Position numbers and translations under genes: made by a program. Source: Hydrogenophaga sp. SL48 (GTDB taxonomy: Bacteria > Pseudomonadota > Gammaproteobacteria > Burkholderiales > Burkholderiaceae_C). From it: DNA of 64,000 nt. Of the stretch, positions 1 through 9,297 are shown one piece after another. The notes beneath the pieces were generated by a model that searched no databases, was not told the origin of the DNA, and saw only the letters and a program-made list of their open reading frames with translations. Position 1 is the stretch's first letter; each line of letters opens with the position of its first letter. Where the stretch lies: the NCBI RefSeq assembly GCF_021729865.1, contig NZ_CP063400.1:186001-250000 (forward strand). Reading direction: 5' to 3'.

Positions 1-1191
1 CTGCAACGGTTTGAGGCCCGGGGCCTGTTCTGGCTGTATGCGGCACGCGTGGGGGCCGAGCTGCTGCTGCGCATTGGCAAGGCCGTTGAAGCCCAGGTGC
101 TCTATGAAGCCATCGTGGCGGCCAAAACCCTGCCTTGGGCCAGGCTGGGTGTCGCGAGGTCCCTGCTGGACTCAGGCCAGACTGCGATGGCCGTCAACAC
201 ACTGGAAAACCTGGTCAGCGAAGACCCCAGCTACGCCGATGCCTATGACGTCATGGGTCGGGCCCAATTCGATCTGGGCAAGTTTGACCAGGCCATGCTC
301 ACTTACAGAATGGCCAGCGAACTCACCCCGGCGTCCATCAGCCGCCTGCAGAACCTGGGCATGATGACCTATTACACCGGGGACCGCAAAGAGGCAGAAA
401 AGATTCTGGACCGAACCGCGCGGATCGGTCTGGACTCGAAGATGTTCGACTGCCAGGTCTTGCTGCTGCTGGCCTTCGCCCGGCTCGAGAACGATGACCG
501 CAAAGGGCTGCAACGGTGCCGTGACGATTTCGCGCGCCTGCTGGAGAAGCATCCGGGCAGCCTGCGCCACCGGCGCCTGGCCGCGATCGTGGAAGCCCTT
601 TCGCTGATCCAGCAGCACCAGTTTGCACAGGCACTGGATGCCGTGCGCGCGATGATCAAGACGGTCAGGACCCCCGAATTCGATTTCGAATCGGCCGCCA
701 ACCTGATGGCCCTGATGGCTCAACTGGCCAACAAGGCGATTCAGCTGGACGAAGTGGAAGCGGTGGTGGACACGGTGGGCATGCGGTTTTGCACCAGCCG
801 TGCCTTGACCGAGTTGCTGGCGGGGTCTGCGGCCGTGCATGAGCCGTATGCCGAGCGCATACGCTCCGCACAGACCCAGATACTGAAGCTGACCGAGCAC
901 GCCATGTCGCTGAGCATCGGGGGGGACCCCAAAGCGGCCGTCAAAAACCTCATCTTCCATGGCAATGCCACGCTCAACGGCAAGCTGATCGAAACCGCCT
1001 ACCTGGTGCTCAACCGCTACACGGCCAAGATTCCGGATGCCCAGAGCCTGATTGACATGGTGCAGGACTTGCGTGGCCGTTTCGCCACCAGCACCAACAA
1101 AGTGTCCCTGGGGGAGCCCAAACGCCAGGCAGGCGGTTTGATGTTGCGCACCGGTGGCGCCGTGACCAAAACCTCCACCGTCGCCACCTGA
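1..1191 (+). CDS. TPR-repeat protein, C-terminal part (probable response regulator with TPR tail), truncated by window edge
   Basis: The frame is open from base 1, so the gene begins upstream; the GTG at 49 is only an internal valine. The 396 visible residues are helical tetratricopeptide-type repeats (pattern A-x-x-Y-D-x-x-G-x-A-x-x-D-x-G-x-x-D-x-A near residues 78-97), then a less regular alpha-helical tail. Proteins with a CheY-like receiver followed by this kind of TPR tail are known next to chemotaxis and flagellar genes in beta- and gammaproteobacteria; the receiver would lie in the missing 5' part, so that assignment is inference. It is followed by a 205-base gap containing a perfect hairpin and then flhB. 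Base composition is slightly less GC-biased than in the flagellar genes. Confidence 0.7.
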   Translation: MQRFEARGLFWLYAARVGAELLLRIGKAVEAQVLYEAIVAAKTLPWARLGVARSLLDSGQTAMAVNTLENLVSEDPSYADAYDVMGRAQFDLGKFDQAMLTYRMASELTPASISRLQNLGMMTYYTGDRKEAEKILDRTARIGLDSKMFDCQVLLLLAFARLENDDRKGLQRCRDDFARLLEKHPGSLRHRRLAAIVEALSLIQQHQFAQALDAVRAMIKTVRTPEFDFESAANLMALMAQLANKAIQLDEVEAVVDTVGMRFCTSRALTELLAGSAAVHEPYAERIRSAQTQILKLTEHAMSLSIGGDPKAAVKNLIFHGNATLNGKLIETAYLVLNRYTAKIPDAQSLIDMVQDLRGRFATSTNKVSLGEPKRQAGGLMLRTGGAVTKTSTVAT

Positions 1192-1311
1192 CCCACGGCC
1201 CCGTCGAGCGCAAATCGCGGGCCTTGGTGCCCTGGGGTTTCTTCATGTCCCCTGGCCACCCGCCCGGCGCCACCGGTTTGGAGGCCACTTTGCGCCATCC
1301 GGTGTTTTTGA

Positions 1312-1345
1312 ATAAGGCGGTGGTTCACCGCCTTATCGCGCTTTA
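1312..1345 (+). terminator. Hairpin terminator candidate between TPR gene and flhB
   Basis: A perfect 11-bp stem (1312-1322 with 1326-1336, loop GTT) is followed by a short T-rich stretch (tttagttttt). It would separate the TPR gene transcript from the flhB operon. The flhB promoter should lie in the remaining 50 bases, but no clear motif is visible there. Confidence 0.6.
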
Positions 1346-1396
1346 GTTTTTCGACCTGAATTCCACAATCTGACTCAATCCTTTTGAGCCAGATCG

Positions 1397-2548
1397 ATGT
1401 CCTCTTCCGCACAAGACAAGAACCTGCCGGCGACCGCGCAGCGCCTGAAGAAGACGCGCGAGCAGGGGCAGATCGCGCGCTCGAAGGACCTGGCCAACCT
1501 GTCGGTGCTGGGCGGGGGCGCGGTGCTGCTGATGGTGCTGCTGCCCACGGGGTTCGGCCTGATGCTGGACGCGCTGAACGCGCAGCTGCGCTTTGACCAC
1601 CGCGCGCTGCTGCAACCCCAGCTCATGATGGAACGCCTGACGGGCGGCTTTGGCCACGGCCTGATGGTCTACCTGCCGCTGGGCGTCGCGACGATCGCGC
1701 TGGCCCTGGGCGTGTCCTTCGCTTCCGGCAGCTGGGCGCTGAGCACCCACCCCATCGCCCCCGATCTCACACGGCTCAGCCCGCTGGCCGGTCTGGGTCG
1801 CCTGTTTTCCAAGCAGCAGCTGGTCGAGACCGTCAAGCTGGTGTTCATGACCGCCATCGTCGGCACGGTGGGGTGGAATTTCCTGTCGTCGCACATCCAG
1901 GCGTTTTCTGGCCTGCTGATGTTGCCGCTCGAGGGTTCGCTGGGGCAGCTCGGGGTCTGGATGAAGACGGGCGTGACCCTCCTGCTGGTCGTGATCACGC
2001 TGTTTGCGGTCATCGACTTCCCGGTCCAGAAGTTCCTGCACGCCAACCGCCTGAAGATGTCGATGGAAGAGGTCAAGCGCGAGCACAAGGAAAGCGAAGG
2101 CGATCCGCAGATGAAGGGCCAGCGCCGCCGCCGCCAGCGCGAGCTGGCCCAGCGCATCAGCGTGGGTGCGGTGCCACGCGCCGACCTGGTGGTGATGAAC
2201 CCCACCCACTACGCCGTGGCCATCCGCTACGACGACGCCACCATGAACGCGCCGCGCGTGATCGCCAAGGGCGCCGACCTCATCGCGCTCAAGATCCGCG
2301 ACGTCGCCAAGGAGCACAAGATCCCGGTGCTGCAGTCGCCCATGCTGGCGCGCGCGCTGTATGCCCACGCCGAGATCGACCACGAAATCCCGTCGGCGCT
2401 CTACACCGCCGTGGCCCAGGTGCTGGCCTACGTGTACCAGCTCAAGGCCGCGATGGCCGGCCGCGGCGCCATGCCCGGCGATGTGCCCACGCCCGAGGTG
2501 CCGCCCGAACTCGACCCGCACTGGAAGCCCGCTCGTGGAGCCATCTAA
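1397..2548 (+). CDS. flhB: Flagellar export switch protein FlhB
   Basis: Inner-membrane component of the flagellar type III export gate; it switches substrate specificity from rod/hook to filament proteins. The 383-residue length is normal. The N-terminus (K-x-x-x-x-A-T-x-x-R-L-x-K-x-R-E-x-G) is family-typical, four hydrophobic segments follow, and the autocleavage motif N-P-T-H is at residues 268-271. The C-terminal cytoplasmic tail is complete. The stop is immediately followed by the flhA ATG (TAA-ATG), so the two are translationally coupled. First gene of the flhB-flhA-flhF-(flhG-like)-fliA transcription unit. Confidence 0.98.
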   Translation: MSSSAQDKNLPATAQRLKKTREQGQIARSKDLANLSVLGGGAVLLMVLLPTGFGLMLDALNAQLRFDHRALLQPQLMMERLTGGFGHGLMVYLPLGVATIALALGVSFASGSWALSTHPIAPDLTRLSPLAGLGRLFSKQQLVETVKLVFMTAIVGTVGWNFLSSHIQAFSGLLMLPLEGSLGQLGVWMKTGVTLLLVVITLFAVIDFPVQKFLHANRLKMSMEEVKREHKESEGDPQMKGQRRRRQRELAQRISVGAVPRADLVVMNPTHYAVAIRYDDATMNAPRVIAKGADLIALKIRDVAKEHKIPVLQSPMLARALYAHAEIDHEIPSALYTAVAQVLAYVYQLKAAMAGRGAMPGDVPTPEVPPELDPHWKPARGAI

Positions 2549-4630
2549 ATGAACGCCCAACTCAAATTTCTCCAGCAGTTCTTCGGCCGCCACGCCGCCT
2601 GGGCCCAGGGCCTGGCCGCGCCGCTGCTGGTGATCACGGTGCTGTCCATGATGGTGCTGCCGCTGGCACCCTGGGTGCTCGACACCTTCTTCACGCTCAA
2701 CATCGCGATCGCGCTGGTGGTGATGATGGTGGCGGCCTACATGCGCCGCCCGCTGGACTTCTCGGTCTTCCCCACGGTGCTGCTGCTGACCACGCTGCTG
2801 CGCCTCTCGCTCAACGTCGCCTCGACCCGCGTGGTGCTGATGGAAGGCCACACCGGCCCGGGCGCGGCCGGCGCCGTGATCGAGGCCTTCGGCCACTTCC
2901 TGATCGGCGGCAACTTCGCGGTCGGTTTCATCGTGTTCGCGATCCTGGTGGTGATCAACTTCGTGGTGATCACCAAGGGCTCGGAGCGCATCGCCGAGGT
3001 CTCGGCCCGCTTCACCCTGGACGCCATGCCCGGCAAGCAGATGGCGATCGACGCCGACCTGGGCGCGGGCCTGATCGACGAGAAGGAGGCCAAGCGCCGC
3101 CGCGCCGAGGTGGGCGAGGAGGCCGAGTTCTTCGGTTCCATGGACGGCGCCTCGAAGTTCGTGCGCGGCGACGCCATCGCCGGCATCCTGATCCTGTTCA
3201 TCAACATCATCGGCGGCTTCATCATCGGCATGGTGCAGCACGGCCTGAGCGCGGGCGCCGCCGCCGACAGCTACATCCTGCTCGCGGTGGGCGACGCGCT
3301 GGTGGCGCAGATCCCCGGCCTGCTGATCTCGGTGGCCGCGGCCATGGTGGTCTCGCGCGTGGGCAAGGACGCCGACCTGGGCGGCCAGATCATGGGCCAG
3401 ATGTTCATGTCCTCCAAGGTCATGGGCATCACCTCGGCCGTGATGTTCCTGCTGGGCATCGTGCCCGGCATGCCGCACACCGTGTTCCTCGCCTTCGCCA
3501 TCATGACCGGTGCCATCGCCTGGTGGCGCCTGCAGGAAGAGGGCAAGCCCGCACCGCCGCCCGAAGCCCCCGTGGTCAACAACGACGGCGAGGCCAGCTG
3601 GGACGACCTGCAGCCGGTCGACCTGCTGGGCCTGGAGCTGGGCTACCGCCTGATCGCCATGGTCGACAAGACCCGCGCGGGCGACCTGCTGACCCGCATC
3701 AAGGGCGTGCGCAAGAAATTCGCGCAGGAGGTGGGCTTCCTGCCGCCGGCCGTGCACGTGCGCGACAACCTCGAACTGCGCCCCAGCGCCTACCGCATCA
3801 CCCTGCGCGGCGTCGTGGTGGGCGAGGGCGAAGTGTTCCCCGGCATGTACCTGGCCATCGACCCGGGTGGCATCAACACCCCCCTGATCGGCACCCCCAC
3901 GACCGATCCCGCGTTCGGCCTGCCCGCGCACTGGATCGACGACAAGCAAAGGGAAAACGCGCAAATGGCGGGTTTCACGGTGGTTGATTCCGAGACCGTG
4001 CTGGCGACGCATCTTTCACACTTGATGCAAGTCCAGGCAGCCAAGTTGCTGAGCCGGACGGAGACCCAGGAACTGGTCGAACACGTGACCCGCCTGGCCC
4101 CGAAACTGATCGAAGAAGTCGTGCCCAAGATGATCTCCATCGCCTCGTTCCAGAAAGTGCTGCAGCTGCTGCTGGAAGAGTCGGTGCATGTGCGCGACAT
4201 CCGCACCATCATCGAGGCGCTGGCCGAACACGCCCCGCACACCACCGACCCGGTCGAGCTGGCCCGCCGCGTGCGCATGGCGCTCTCGCCGGCCATCGTC
4301 CAGCAGATCTACGGCTCGGTCAAAGAGCTCGAAGTGATCGCCATCGAACCCGGCCTGGAGCGGCTGCTGATGCAGGCGCTCTCGGGCGCCGCTGCCGGCG
4401 CCCTCGACCCCAACGTGGCCGAGATGCTCAGCAAGTCGGCCACCGACATCGCCAACAAGCAGGAAGAACGGGGCGTGCCCGCCTGCCTGCTGGTCCCCGA
4501 CGCCATCCGCAACGCCATGGCCCGTCTCCTGCGCCGCGCCGCGCCCCGTCTCCAGGTGCTCGCCCACAGCGAGATCCCTGAAACCCACCTCATCCGCATT
4601 GGCCCGATTCTTGGGGAGTTAGCAGCATGA
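2549..4630 (+). CDS. flhA: Flagellar export gate protein FlhA
   Basis: Large export-gate subunit of the flagellar type III secretion apparatus. The N-terminal half holds about eight membrane segments and the conserved FHIPEP-family core (RLSLNVASTR near residues 88-97; GxxDAxxGKQMAIDADL near 158-176). The C-terminal half is the soluble cytoplasmic domain that forms the nonameric docking ring for chaperone-substrate complexes. The length of 693 residues matches the family. The start directly abuts flhB and the stop overlaps the flhF ATG by four bases (ATGA). Confidence 0.98.
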   Translation: MNAQLKFLQQFFGRHAAWAQGLAAPLLVITVLSMMVLPLAPWVLDTFFTLNIAIALVVMMVAAYMRRPLDFSVFPTVLLLTTLLRLSLNVASTRVVLMEGHTGPGAAGAVIEAFGHFLIGGNFAVGFIVFAILVVINFVVITKGSERIAEVSARFTLDAMPGKQMAIDADLGAGLIDEKEAKRRRAEVGEEAEFFGSMDGASKFVRGDAIAGILILFINIIGGFIIGMVQHGLSAGAAADSYILLAVGDALVAQIPGLLISVAAAMVVSRVGKDADLGGQIMGQMFMSSKVMGITSAVMFLLGIVPGMPHTVFLAFAIMTGAIAWWRLQEEGKPAPPPEAPVVNNDGEASWDDLQPVDLLGLELGYRLIAMVDKTRAGDLLTRIKGVRKKFAQEVGFLPPAVHVRDNLELRPSAYRITLRGVVVGEGEVFPGMYLAIDPGGINTPLIGTPTTDPAFGLPAHWIDDKQRENAQMAGFTVVDSETVLATHLSHLMQVQAAKLLSRTETQELVEHVTRLAPKLIEEVVPKMISIASFQKVLQLLLEESVHVRDIRTIIEALAEHAPHTTDPVELARRVRMALSPAIVQQIYGSVKELEVIAIEPGLERLLMQALSGAAAGALDPNVAEMLSKSATDIANKQEERGVPACLLVPDAIRNAMARLLRRAAPRLQVLAHSEIPETHLIRIGPILGELAA

Positions 4631-6126
4631 ACATCCAGCGATTCACCGCCCCGACCGCCCGCGAGGCCATGGCCCGCGCGCGTCAGGCCTTTGGCGACAC
4701 CGCCGTCATCCTCTCCAGCCGCGCCACCGACGGTGGCTTCGAGGTGATGGCCGCGGCCGAAGAGAGCCTGGCCAACGTGGCCCCCTCGGTGCCCAAGGCG
4801 CCCCCGGCCGAGCGCATGCAGCCCATCCGCACCCGCGCCGCGGCCCAGATGCCGGCGACGATGGACGCCTCGGTCGAGAGCGACACCGAGCAGATGTCGA
4901 TGAGCACGCTGTCGTTCCAGGAGTACGTGCGCGAGCGCATGCTGCGCAAGCGCCGCGCCGCGATGACCGGTGAAGACCTTGCCGCATCGCCGCAAGCCCA
5001 GCCCGCGCCGCGTGCCGCCGCACCGCGCCCGGCCCCGATCCAGGTGCCGCCCCGGGCCCAGCACGCCCTGCCCGTGCCCGTGCAGCGCTTCAACGACGCG
5101 CCGGAGCCGCCGCCGATCCGCACCCGCGCCCAGCCCGCGCAGCAGGACCCGGTGCCGCAGCGCCTTGCCGACAACGGCGAAGGCCGCATGGCGGTGGAAC
5201 TCTCGGCGCTCAAGGACATGATCGAGGAGCGCTTCAACACGCTGGCCTGGCTCGGGTCGTCCAAGCAGAGCCCGATCCAGTCCAACCTGATGCTCAAGCT
5301 GATCCGCGCCGGCTACTCGCCCACCATGGCGCGTGCCGTGCTCGAACGCGTGCCCACCGACGCCGGCGCCCCCGCGGCCGTGCGCTGGATGATGGACGTG
5401 CTCACCCGCAACCTCAAGGTGGCCACGCCCGGCGCCGGCCTGTGCGACGAGGGCGGCGTGATCTCGCTGATCGGCGCCACCGGGGTGGGCAAGACCACCA
5501 CCGCCGCCAAGCTGGCCGCCCAGTGCGTGCAACAGTTCGGTGCCGGCAGCGTCGGCCTGATCACGCTCGACACCTACCGCGTCTCGGGCTACGAACAGCT
5601 GCGCGCCTACGGCCGCATGCTCGGCGTCGTGGCCCACCTGGCGCACGACCGCGCCGCGCTCCACGACCTGCTGAACCTGCTGGCCAACAAGCGCATGGTC
5701 ATCGTCGACACCGCCGGCCTGGGCCAGCGCGACCAGCGCATCCAGGACATGCTGGAGGTGCTGGACATGCCCAAGGTCAAGAAGTGCCTGGTGCTCAACG
5801 CCGGCGCCCACGGCGACACGATCGACGACGTGCTGACCGCGTTCAAGGCCAGCTCCCTGCACGGGGTGGTGCTCTCCAAGGTCGACGAAGCCGTCAAGCT
5901 CGGCCCGTCGCTGGACGCGCTGATCCGCCACCAGGTGGTGCTGCGCGGCGTGGCCAACGGCCAGCGCGTGCCCGAAGACTGGCAGAACCCCGACGCGTCC
6001 GCGCTGGTGCGCATGTCGCTGGGCACCGACGGCAAGTCGGCCTACGACCCCCTGTCCACCGACATGGGCTTCTATTACTCGCAGGCCGGCTCCCATGGCC
6101 TGCCGCTCGGAGGCGCCCATGTTTGA
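4627..6126 (+). CDS. flhF: SRP-like GTPase FlhF
   Basis: Signal-recognition-type GTPase that sets the site and number of polar flagella. The N-terminal basic region is followed by a long Pro/Ala/Arg/Gln-rich linker (about residues 60-185), the N domain, and the G domain with P-loop GATGVGKTT beginning at residue 283 and the DTAGL motif at 361. FlhF normally works with FlhG, whose N-terminal DQAxxLR motif stimulates its GTPase; the next gene has that motif. The stop overlaps the next start by eight bases. The length of 499 residues is within the family range. Confidence 0.96.
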   Translation: MNIQRFTAPTAREAMARARQAFGDTAVILSSRATDGGFEVMAAAEESLANVAPSVPKAPPAERMQPIRTRAAAQMPATMDASVESDTEQMSMSTLSFQEYVRERMLRKRRAAMTGEDLAASPQAQPAPRAAAPRPAPIQVPPRAQHALPVPVQRFNDAPEPPPIRTRAQPAQQDPVPQRLADNGEGRMAVELSALKDMIEERFNTLAWLGSSKQSPIQSNLMLKLIRAGYSPTMARAVLERVPTDAGAPAAVRWMMDVLTRNLKVATPGAGLCDEGGVISLIGATGVGKTTTAAKLAAQCVQQFGAGSVGLITLDTYRVSGYEQLRAYGRMLGVVAHLAHDRAALHDLLNLLANKRMVIVDTAGLGQRDQRIQDMLEVLDMPKVKKCLVLNAGAHGDTIDDVLTAFKASSLHGVVLSKVDEAVKLGPSLDALIRHQVVLRGVANGQRVPEDWQNPDASALVRMSLGTDGKSAYDPLSTDMGFYYSQAGSHGLPLGGAHV

Positions 6127-6919
6127 GGTGGGCTTCGACCAGGCGGCCGGCCTTCGGGCCGACCCGGTGCGCGGCGGCCCGGCCATGATGCCGGTGGCCA
6201 GCCCGGCGCAACCGGCGCGCGCCTACGAGATGCTGTGCACCCTGGCGGTCCACCTCAAGGCGCTGGGCCGGGTGCCGGTGATCATCGATGGCACCGCCAT
6301 CGAAAACACCGAGCGCCACCCCGGAGACGGCAGCCCACCCGGCCTGCTGCACGCGCTGCTCGACCCCTCGATCTCCGGCCTGTGCCGCCCCTCCGAAGGC
6401 CATGAGTGGCTGGTGATGCCGGGCGCGCTCGGGCTCAAGGCGCTGCAGCAGACCGCGCGGACCGCGGGCGGCACGGTGGCCCTCTCGCGCCTGCTCGCGC
6501 CCTTTGCCGCGGGCGGCCTGGTGCTGCTCTTTGCCCCGCCGCAGGAGCTGTCGCCGCTGTTCAGCGGCCTGGCCGCGCGCGTGCTGGTGCCGGTGCTCTC
6601 TCAACCGCAGAGCAGCATCGACGCCTACGGCGCCCTCAAGCTGCTCAGCATGGCCGGCGCCACCCCGGTGCTCGCACCGATGGAGAGCGACGACCCCGAG
6701 GCGCCGCTGCAGCAGGTGCTGAACACCGTGGCCGACTGCGCGCAGCGCCACCTCAAGCTGGAGGTGGAGACCTGGACCGAGCCGGTCTGGGGCCAGTGCG
6801 TGCTCGAGAGCGCGCTGGGCCGTCCGGTGCGCCTGGACACCTTTCATGGCCTGCGAGACCCCCGTTTCGCCGGCCTGGGTCGCACCCGCCCGGGTGCGCT
6901 TCCCACACTCTGGAGTTGA
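6119..6919 (+). CDS. FlhG-like protein without ATPase motifs (degenerate MinD/FlhG)
   Basis: The ATG at 6119 is chosen because GGAGG lies just upstream (6109-6113) and it overlaps the end of flhF. The 266-residue protein begins with GFDQAAGLR (residues 4-12), matching the DQAxxLR motif by which FlhG/FleN activates FlhF. A later stretch SSIDAYGALKLL resembles the FlhG/MinD segment TSITDAYALIKLL. The Walker A motif KGGVGKT and the following D-x-D of MinD ATPases are absent: the corresponding region reads VPVIIDGTAIEN. It sits where flhG sits in other polar flagellates (between flhF and fliA), so it is probably a pseudo-ATPase descendant that keeps the FlhF-contacting helix. The function assignment is inference. 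Confidence 0.7.
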   Translation: MFEVGFDQAAGLRADPVRGGPAMMPVASPAQPARAYEMLCTLAVHLKALGRVPVIIDGTAIENTERHPGDGSPPGLLHALLDPSISGLCRPSEGHEWLVMPGALGLKALQQTARTAGGTVALSRLLAPFAAGGLVLLFAPPQELSPLFSGLAARVLVPVLSQPQSSIDAYGALKLLSMAGATPVLAPMESDDPEAPLQQVLNTVADCAQRHLKLEVETWTEPVWGQCVLESALGRPVRLDTFHGLRDPRFAGLGRTRPGALPTLWS

Positions 6920-6921
6920 CG

Positions 6922-7638
6922 ATGTACACCGCCAAAGGCACCCTGAACCGGGACGACCAGTTGCGCAAATACAGCCCGCTGGTGCGCCGCCTGGCCCACC
7001 ACATGATCGCCAAGCTGCCGCCCAGCGTCGAGGTGGACGACCTGATCCAGGTCGGCATGATCGGCCTGACCGAAGCCATCGCCCGCTTCGAGCCCTCGCA
7101 GGGCGTGCAGTTCGAGACCTTTGCCAGCCAGCGCATCCGTGGCGCCATGATCGACGAACTGCGTGAAGGCGACTGGATGTCGCGCGGCTCGCGCAAGAGC
7201 CAGAAAGACATCGAACAGGCCGTGCACCGCCTGCAGCAGAAGCTGCACCGCGCGCCGCTGGAATCCGAGATCGCCAAAGAGCTGGGCATGGAACTGGCCG
7301 ATTACCAGCACCTGCTGGCCAAGGTGCGCGGCACGCAGCTCGTGTACCTCGAAGACATCAGCGGCCGCGACGACGATGACGAGGGCTTTCTGGACCGCCA
7401 CATGGGCGACGAAGAAGCCGACCCCTCGGCGCTGCTGCAGGACCACCGCATGCGCATGGCCCTGGTGGCCGCGATCAAGGTCCTGCCCGATCGTGAGCAG
7501 CAGATCATGAGCATGTACTACGAGCACGACATGAACCTCAAGGAGATCGCGGCCGTGCTGGGCGTGACCGAGTCGCGCATCTGCCAGCTGCACAGCCAGT
7601 CCATCGCGCGGCTGCGCACCAAGTTGCGCGAACACTGA
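6922..7638 (+). CDS. fliA: Flagellar sigma factor FliA (sigma-28)
   Basis: RNA polymerase sigma factor for late flagellar genes. The 238 residues show region 2 (YSPLVRRLAHHM, then VEVDDLIQVGMIGL and FETFASQRIRGAMIDELRE), region 3 and region 4 (LPDREQQIMSMYY followed by the helix-turn-helix LKEIAAVLGVTESRICQLHSQ). The ATG at 6922 has a GGAG Shine-Dalgarno 10 bases upstream and lies two bases after the preceding stop, so it is in the same operon. Its anti-sigma factor FlgM is encoded at 12016-12363, and a matching promoter is visible in front of flgM. Confidence 0.97.
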   Translation: MYTAKGTLNRDDQLRKYSPLVRRLAHHMIAKLPPSVEVDDLIQVGMIGLTEAIARFEPSQGVQFETFASQRIRGAMIDELREGDWMSRGSRKSQKDIEQAVHRLQQKLHRAPLESEIAKELGMELADYQHLLAKVRGTQLVYLEDISGRDDDDEGFLDRHMGDEEADPSALLQDHRMRMALVAAIKVLPDREQQIMSMYYEHDMNLKEIAAVLGVTESRICQLHSQSIARLRTKLREH

Positions 7639-7686
7639 GCCAGGCCTTCCCGGAACCGCTCGCCAGAACGACACAGAGGAATTCCC

Positions 7687-9297
7687 ATGCTTGAAGCCGA
7701 GTTCACCCGCGTGACCACCATCGACCGCCTGCTGCGGTCGCAGGCCTACGACGCGCTGGAACAGCTGACCCAGGAACAGATGCCGCTGCAACTGCTCGGC
7801 GAGGAGGCGCTCAACGCCGCCCGCCTGATGAATCTGCCGGCCACGGTGATCTACCTCGCCTCGCTGGCGGTCGAGAACCGCCGCCACCTGCGCCAGGCAC
7901 AGGTCTGGCTCGCCATCTACCAGTCGCTGGCGCGCTCGGCGCCCAGCCCCGAATTCATGGCCATCTCGCCCAAGAACCCGCTGCGCCAGGTCGCTTCGGC
8001 CTTGCTGCAGGCGGGCGAGCTGGACCCGGCGGCGTTGAAGAAGTGCGCGAACGGCATGGACGACTGGTTCCACGCGGTGGAGCTGGCGATCGACCACAAG
8101 GCCTTTGGCCTGGTCGACCAGATCGTGCGCGAGCTGGTGCGGCGCAAGACCGATGTGGCCGACTGGTTGCGGCTGACCAAGCTGCTGTTCAACCGCCAGT
8201 CCTTCATCGGCCAGGCGCAGAACATCGAGCCGCTGGGCCAGGCCTACGCCCGCATCCGCGACCACCTGATCAGCCCCCTGCCGGCCGTGCGCAAGGTGCG
8301 CAGCCGCCTGGCCCTGTTCGCGAGCCTGTGCCATTTCGTCTCGGGCCACTACCCGGCGGCGGTCCTGGCCGCGAAGGGCGCCACCGCGCCCGACGACCTC
8401 ATCCACGCCGCCTTCGACACCGCGCGCGCCCACTGCCACGCCGGCCAGCTGCCCGAGAGCATCGCCTCGCTGGACGAGCTGGTGGCGCTGATGTGCGCGG
8501 CCGACACGGCGGCCTCGCTCAACGAAGACATCCACGCCACCCAGGACGCCGTGGCCGAGGTCGAACAACAGCAGCGGGTGTTTGATCCGGGCCAGGCCTC
8601 GCAGGCCCTGGTCGATCTGCAGGCCGCGCTGTCGGCGGTGGGCAAACGCGCCTTCCTGGTCTCGGGCACGCTGCTGGGCTACGCCCGGGAAGGCCAGATC
8701 CTGGCGCACGACAAGGACATCGACGTCGGCATCGTCGGCTGGGAAGACCAGTTCGAGGTGGCCAACGCGCTGCTGCAGAGCGGGCACTTCGGCATCGACG
8801 CGCGGCGCCTGCGCGGTCGCAAGGCCTATCACATCCCGGTGGTGCACCTGACCACCCGCGTGGCGATCGACATCTTCATCTACCACCCCGAAAACGGCAT
8901 GTGGGTCACCGGCGTGGAGTCCTATTTCGGCTACCTGCAGAAGTTCGCGTTCACGCCCTTCGAGCTGAAGGCGGTGAGCTTCCTGGGCATCGATTTCTAC
9001 GTGCCCGGCGACGTCGAGAAGAAGCTCGCGGAAAACTTCGGCGACTGGCGCGTGTCCGACCCCGAGTACATCTCGCACCTGCAGTCGCCCTCGACGGTCG
9101 ATGTGGGCGGGCTGGTCTACCAGATCGTCGGGCGCCTGCGCGCGCTGGAGGCGATCCGGGCGCAGAAATACGAGAAGCTGAGCCGGGTGATCCAGCTCAT
9201 GGAGCGGCACCAGGACCGGCCGGGCGGCATGCGCGCGGACACGCTGGACCTGCTCAAGGGCGTGCTCGACGCCCACCAACCGGCGGAGGTGGCGTGA
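7687..9297 (+). CDS. LicD/fukutin-family phosphotransferase with helical N-terminal domain
   Basis: 536 residues. The first about 300 are alpha-helical and TPR-like, with no recognised catalytic motif. The C-terminal part is a nucleotidyltransferase-fold LicD domain: SGTLLGYAREG at 326-336 and the metal-binding DKDID at 342-346, followed by IPVVHLTTRVAIDIF. LicD, fukutin and FKRP family enzymes transfer phosphocholine or ribitol/glycerol phosphate from CDP-activated donors to glycans. A GAGGA ribosome site precedes the ATG; the gene follows fliA by 48 bases and overlaps the next gene (TGATG), which encodes a predicted CDP-polyol synthase. The donor therefore is probably made next door. Acceptor (flagellin, hook or another surface glycan) is unknown. 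Confidence 0.82.
   Translation: MLEAEFTRVTTIDRLLRSQAYDALEQLTQEQMPLQLLGEEALNAARLMNLPATVIYLASLAVENRRHLRQAQVWLAIYQSLARSAPSPEFMAISPKNPLRQVASALLQAGELDPAALKKCANGMDDWFHAVELAIDHKAFGLVDQIVRELVRRKTDVADWLRLTKLLFNRQSFIGQAQNIEPLGQAYARIRDHLISPLPAVRKVRSRLALFASLCHFVSGHYPAAVLAAKGATAPDDLIHAAFDTARAHCHAGQLPESIASLDELVALMCAADTAASLNEDIHATQDAVAEVEQQQRVFDPGQASQALVDLQAALSAVGKRAFLVSGTLLGYAREGQILAHDKDIDVGIVGWEDQFEVANALLQSGHFGIDARRLRGRKAYHIPVVHLTTRVAIDIFIYHPENGMWVTGVESYFGYLQKFAFTPFELKAVSFLGIDFYVPGDVEKKLAENFGDWRVSDPEYISHLQSPSTVDVGGLVYQIVGRLRALEAIRAQKYEKLSRVIQLMERHQDRPGGMRADTLDLLKGVLDAHQPAEVA

Noticed and set aside
1873..3987. Plus-strand Arg/Pro-rich open frame overlapping flhB and flhA
   Set aside because: Out-of-frame shadow; composition dominated by Arg, Gly and Pro with no domain.
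1343..4012. Long minus-strand open frame (about 889 codons) rich in His, Gln and Arg
   Set aside because: It is antisense to flhB and flhA, and its composition is what complementing GC-rich codons produces; flhB and flhA have clear family motifs.
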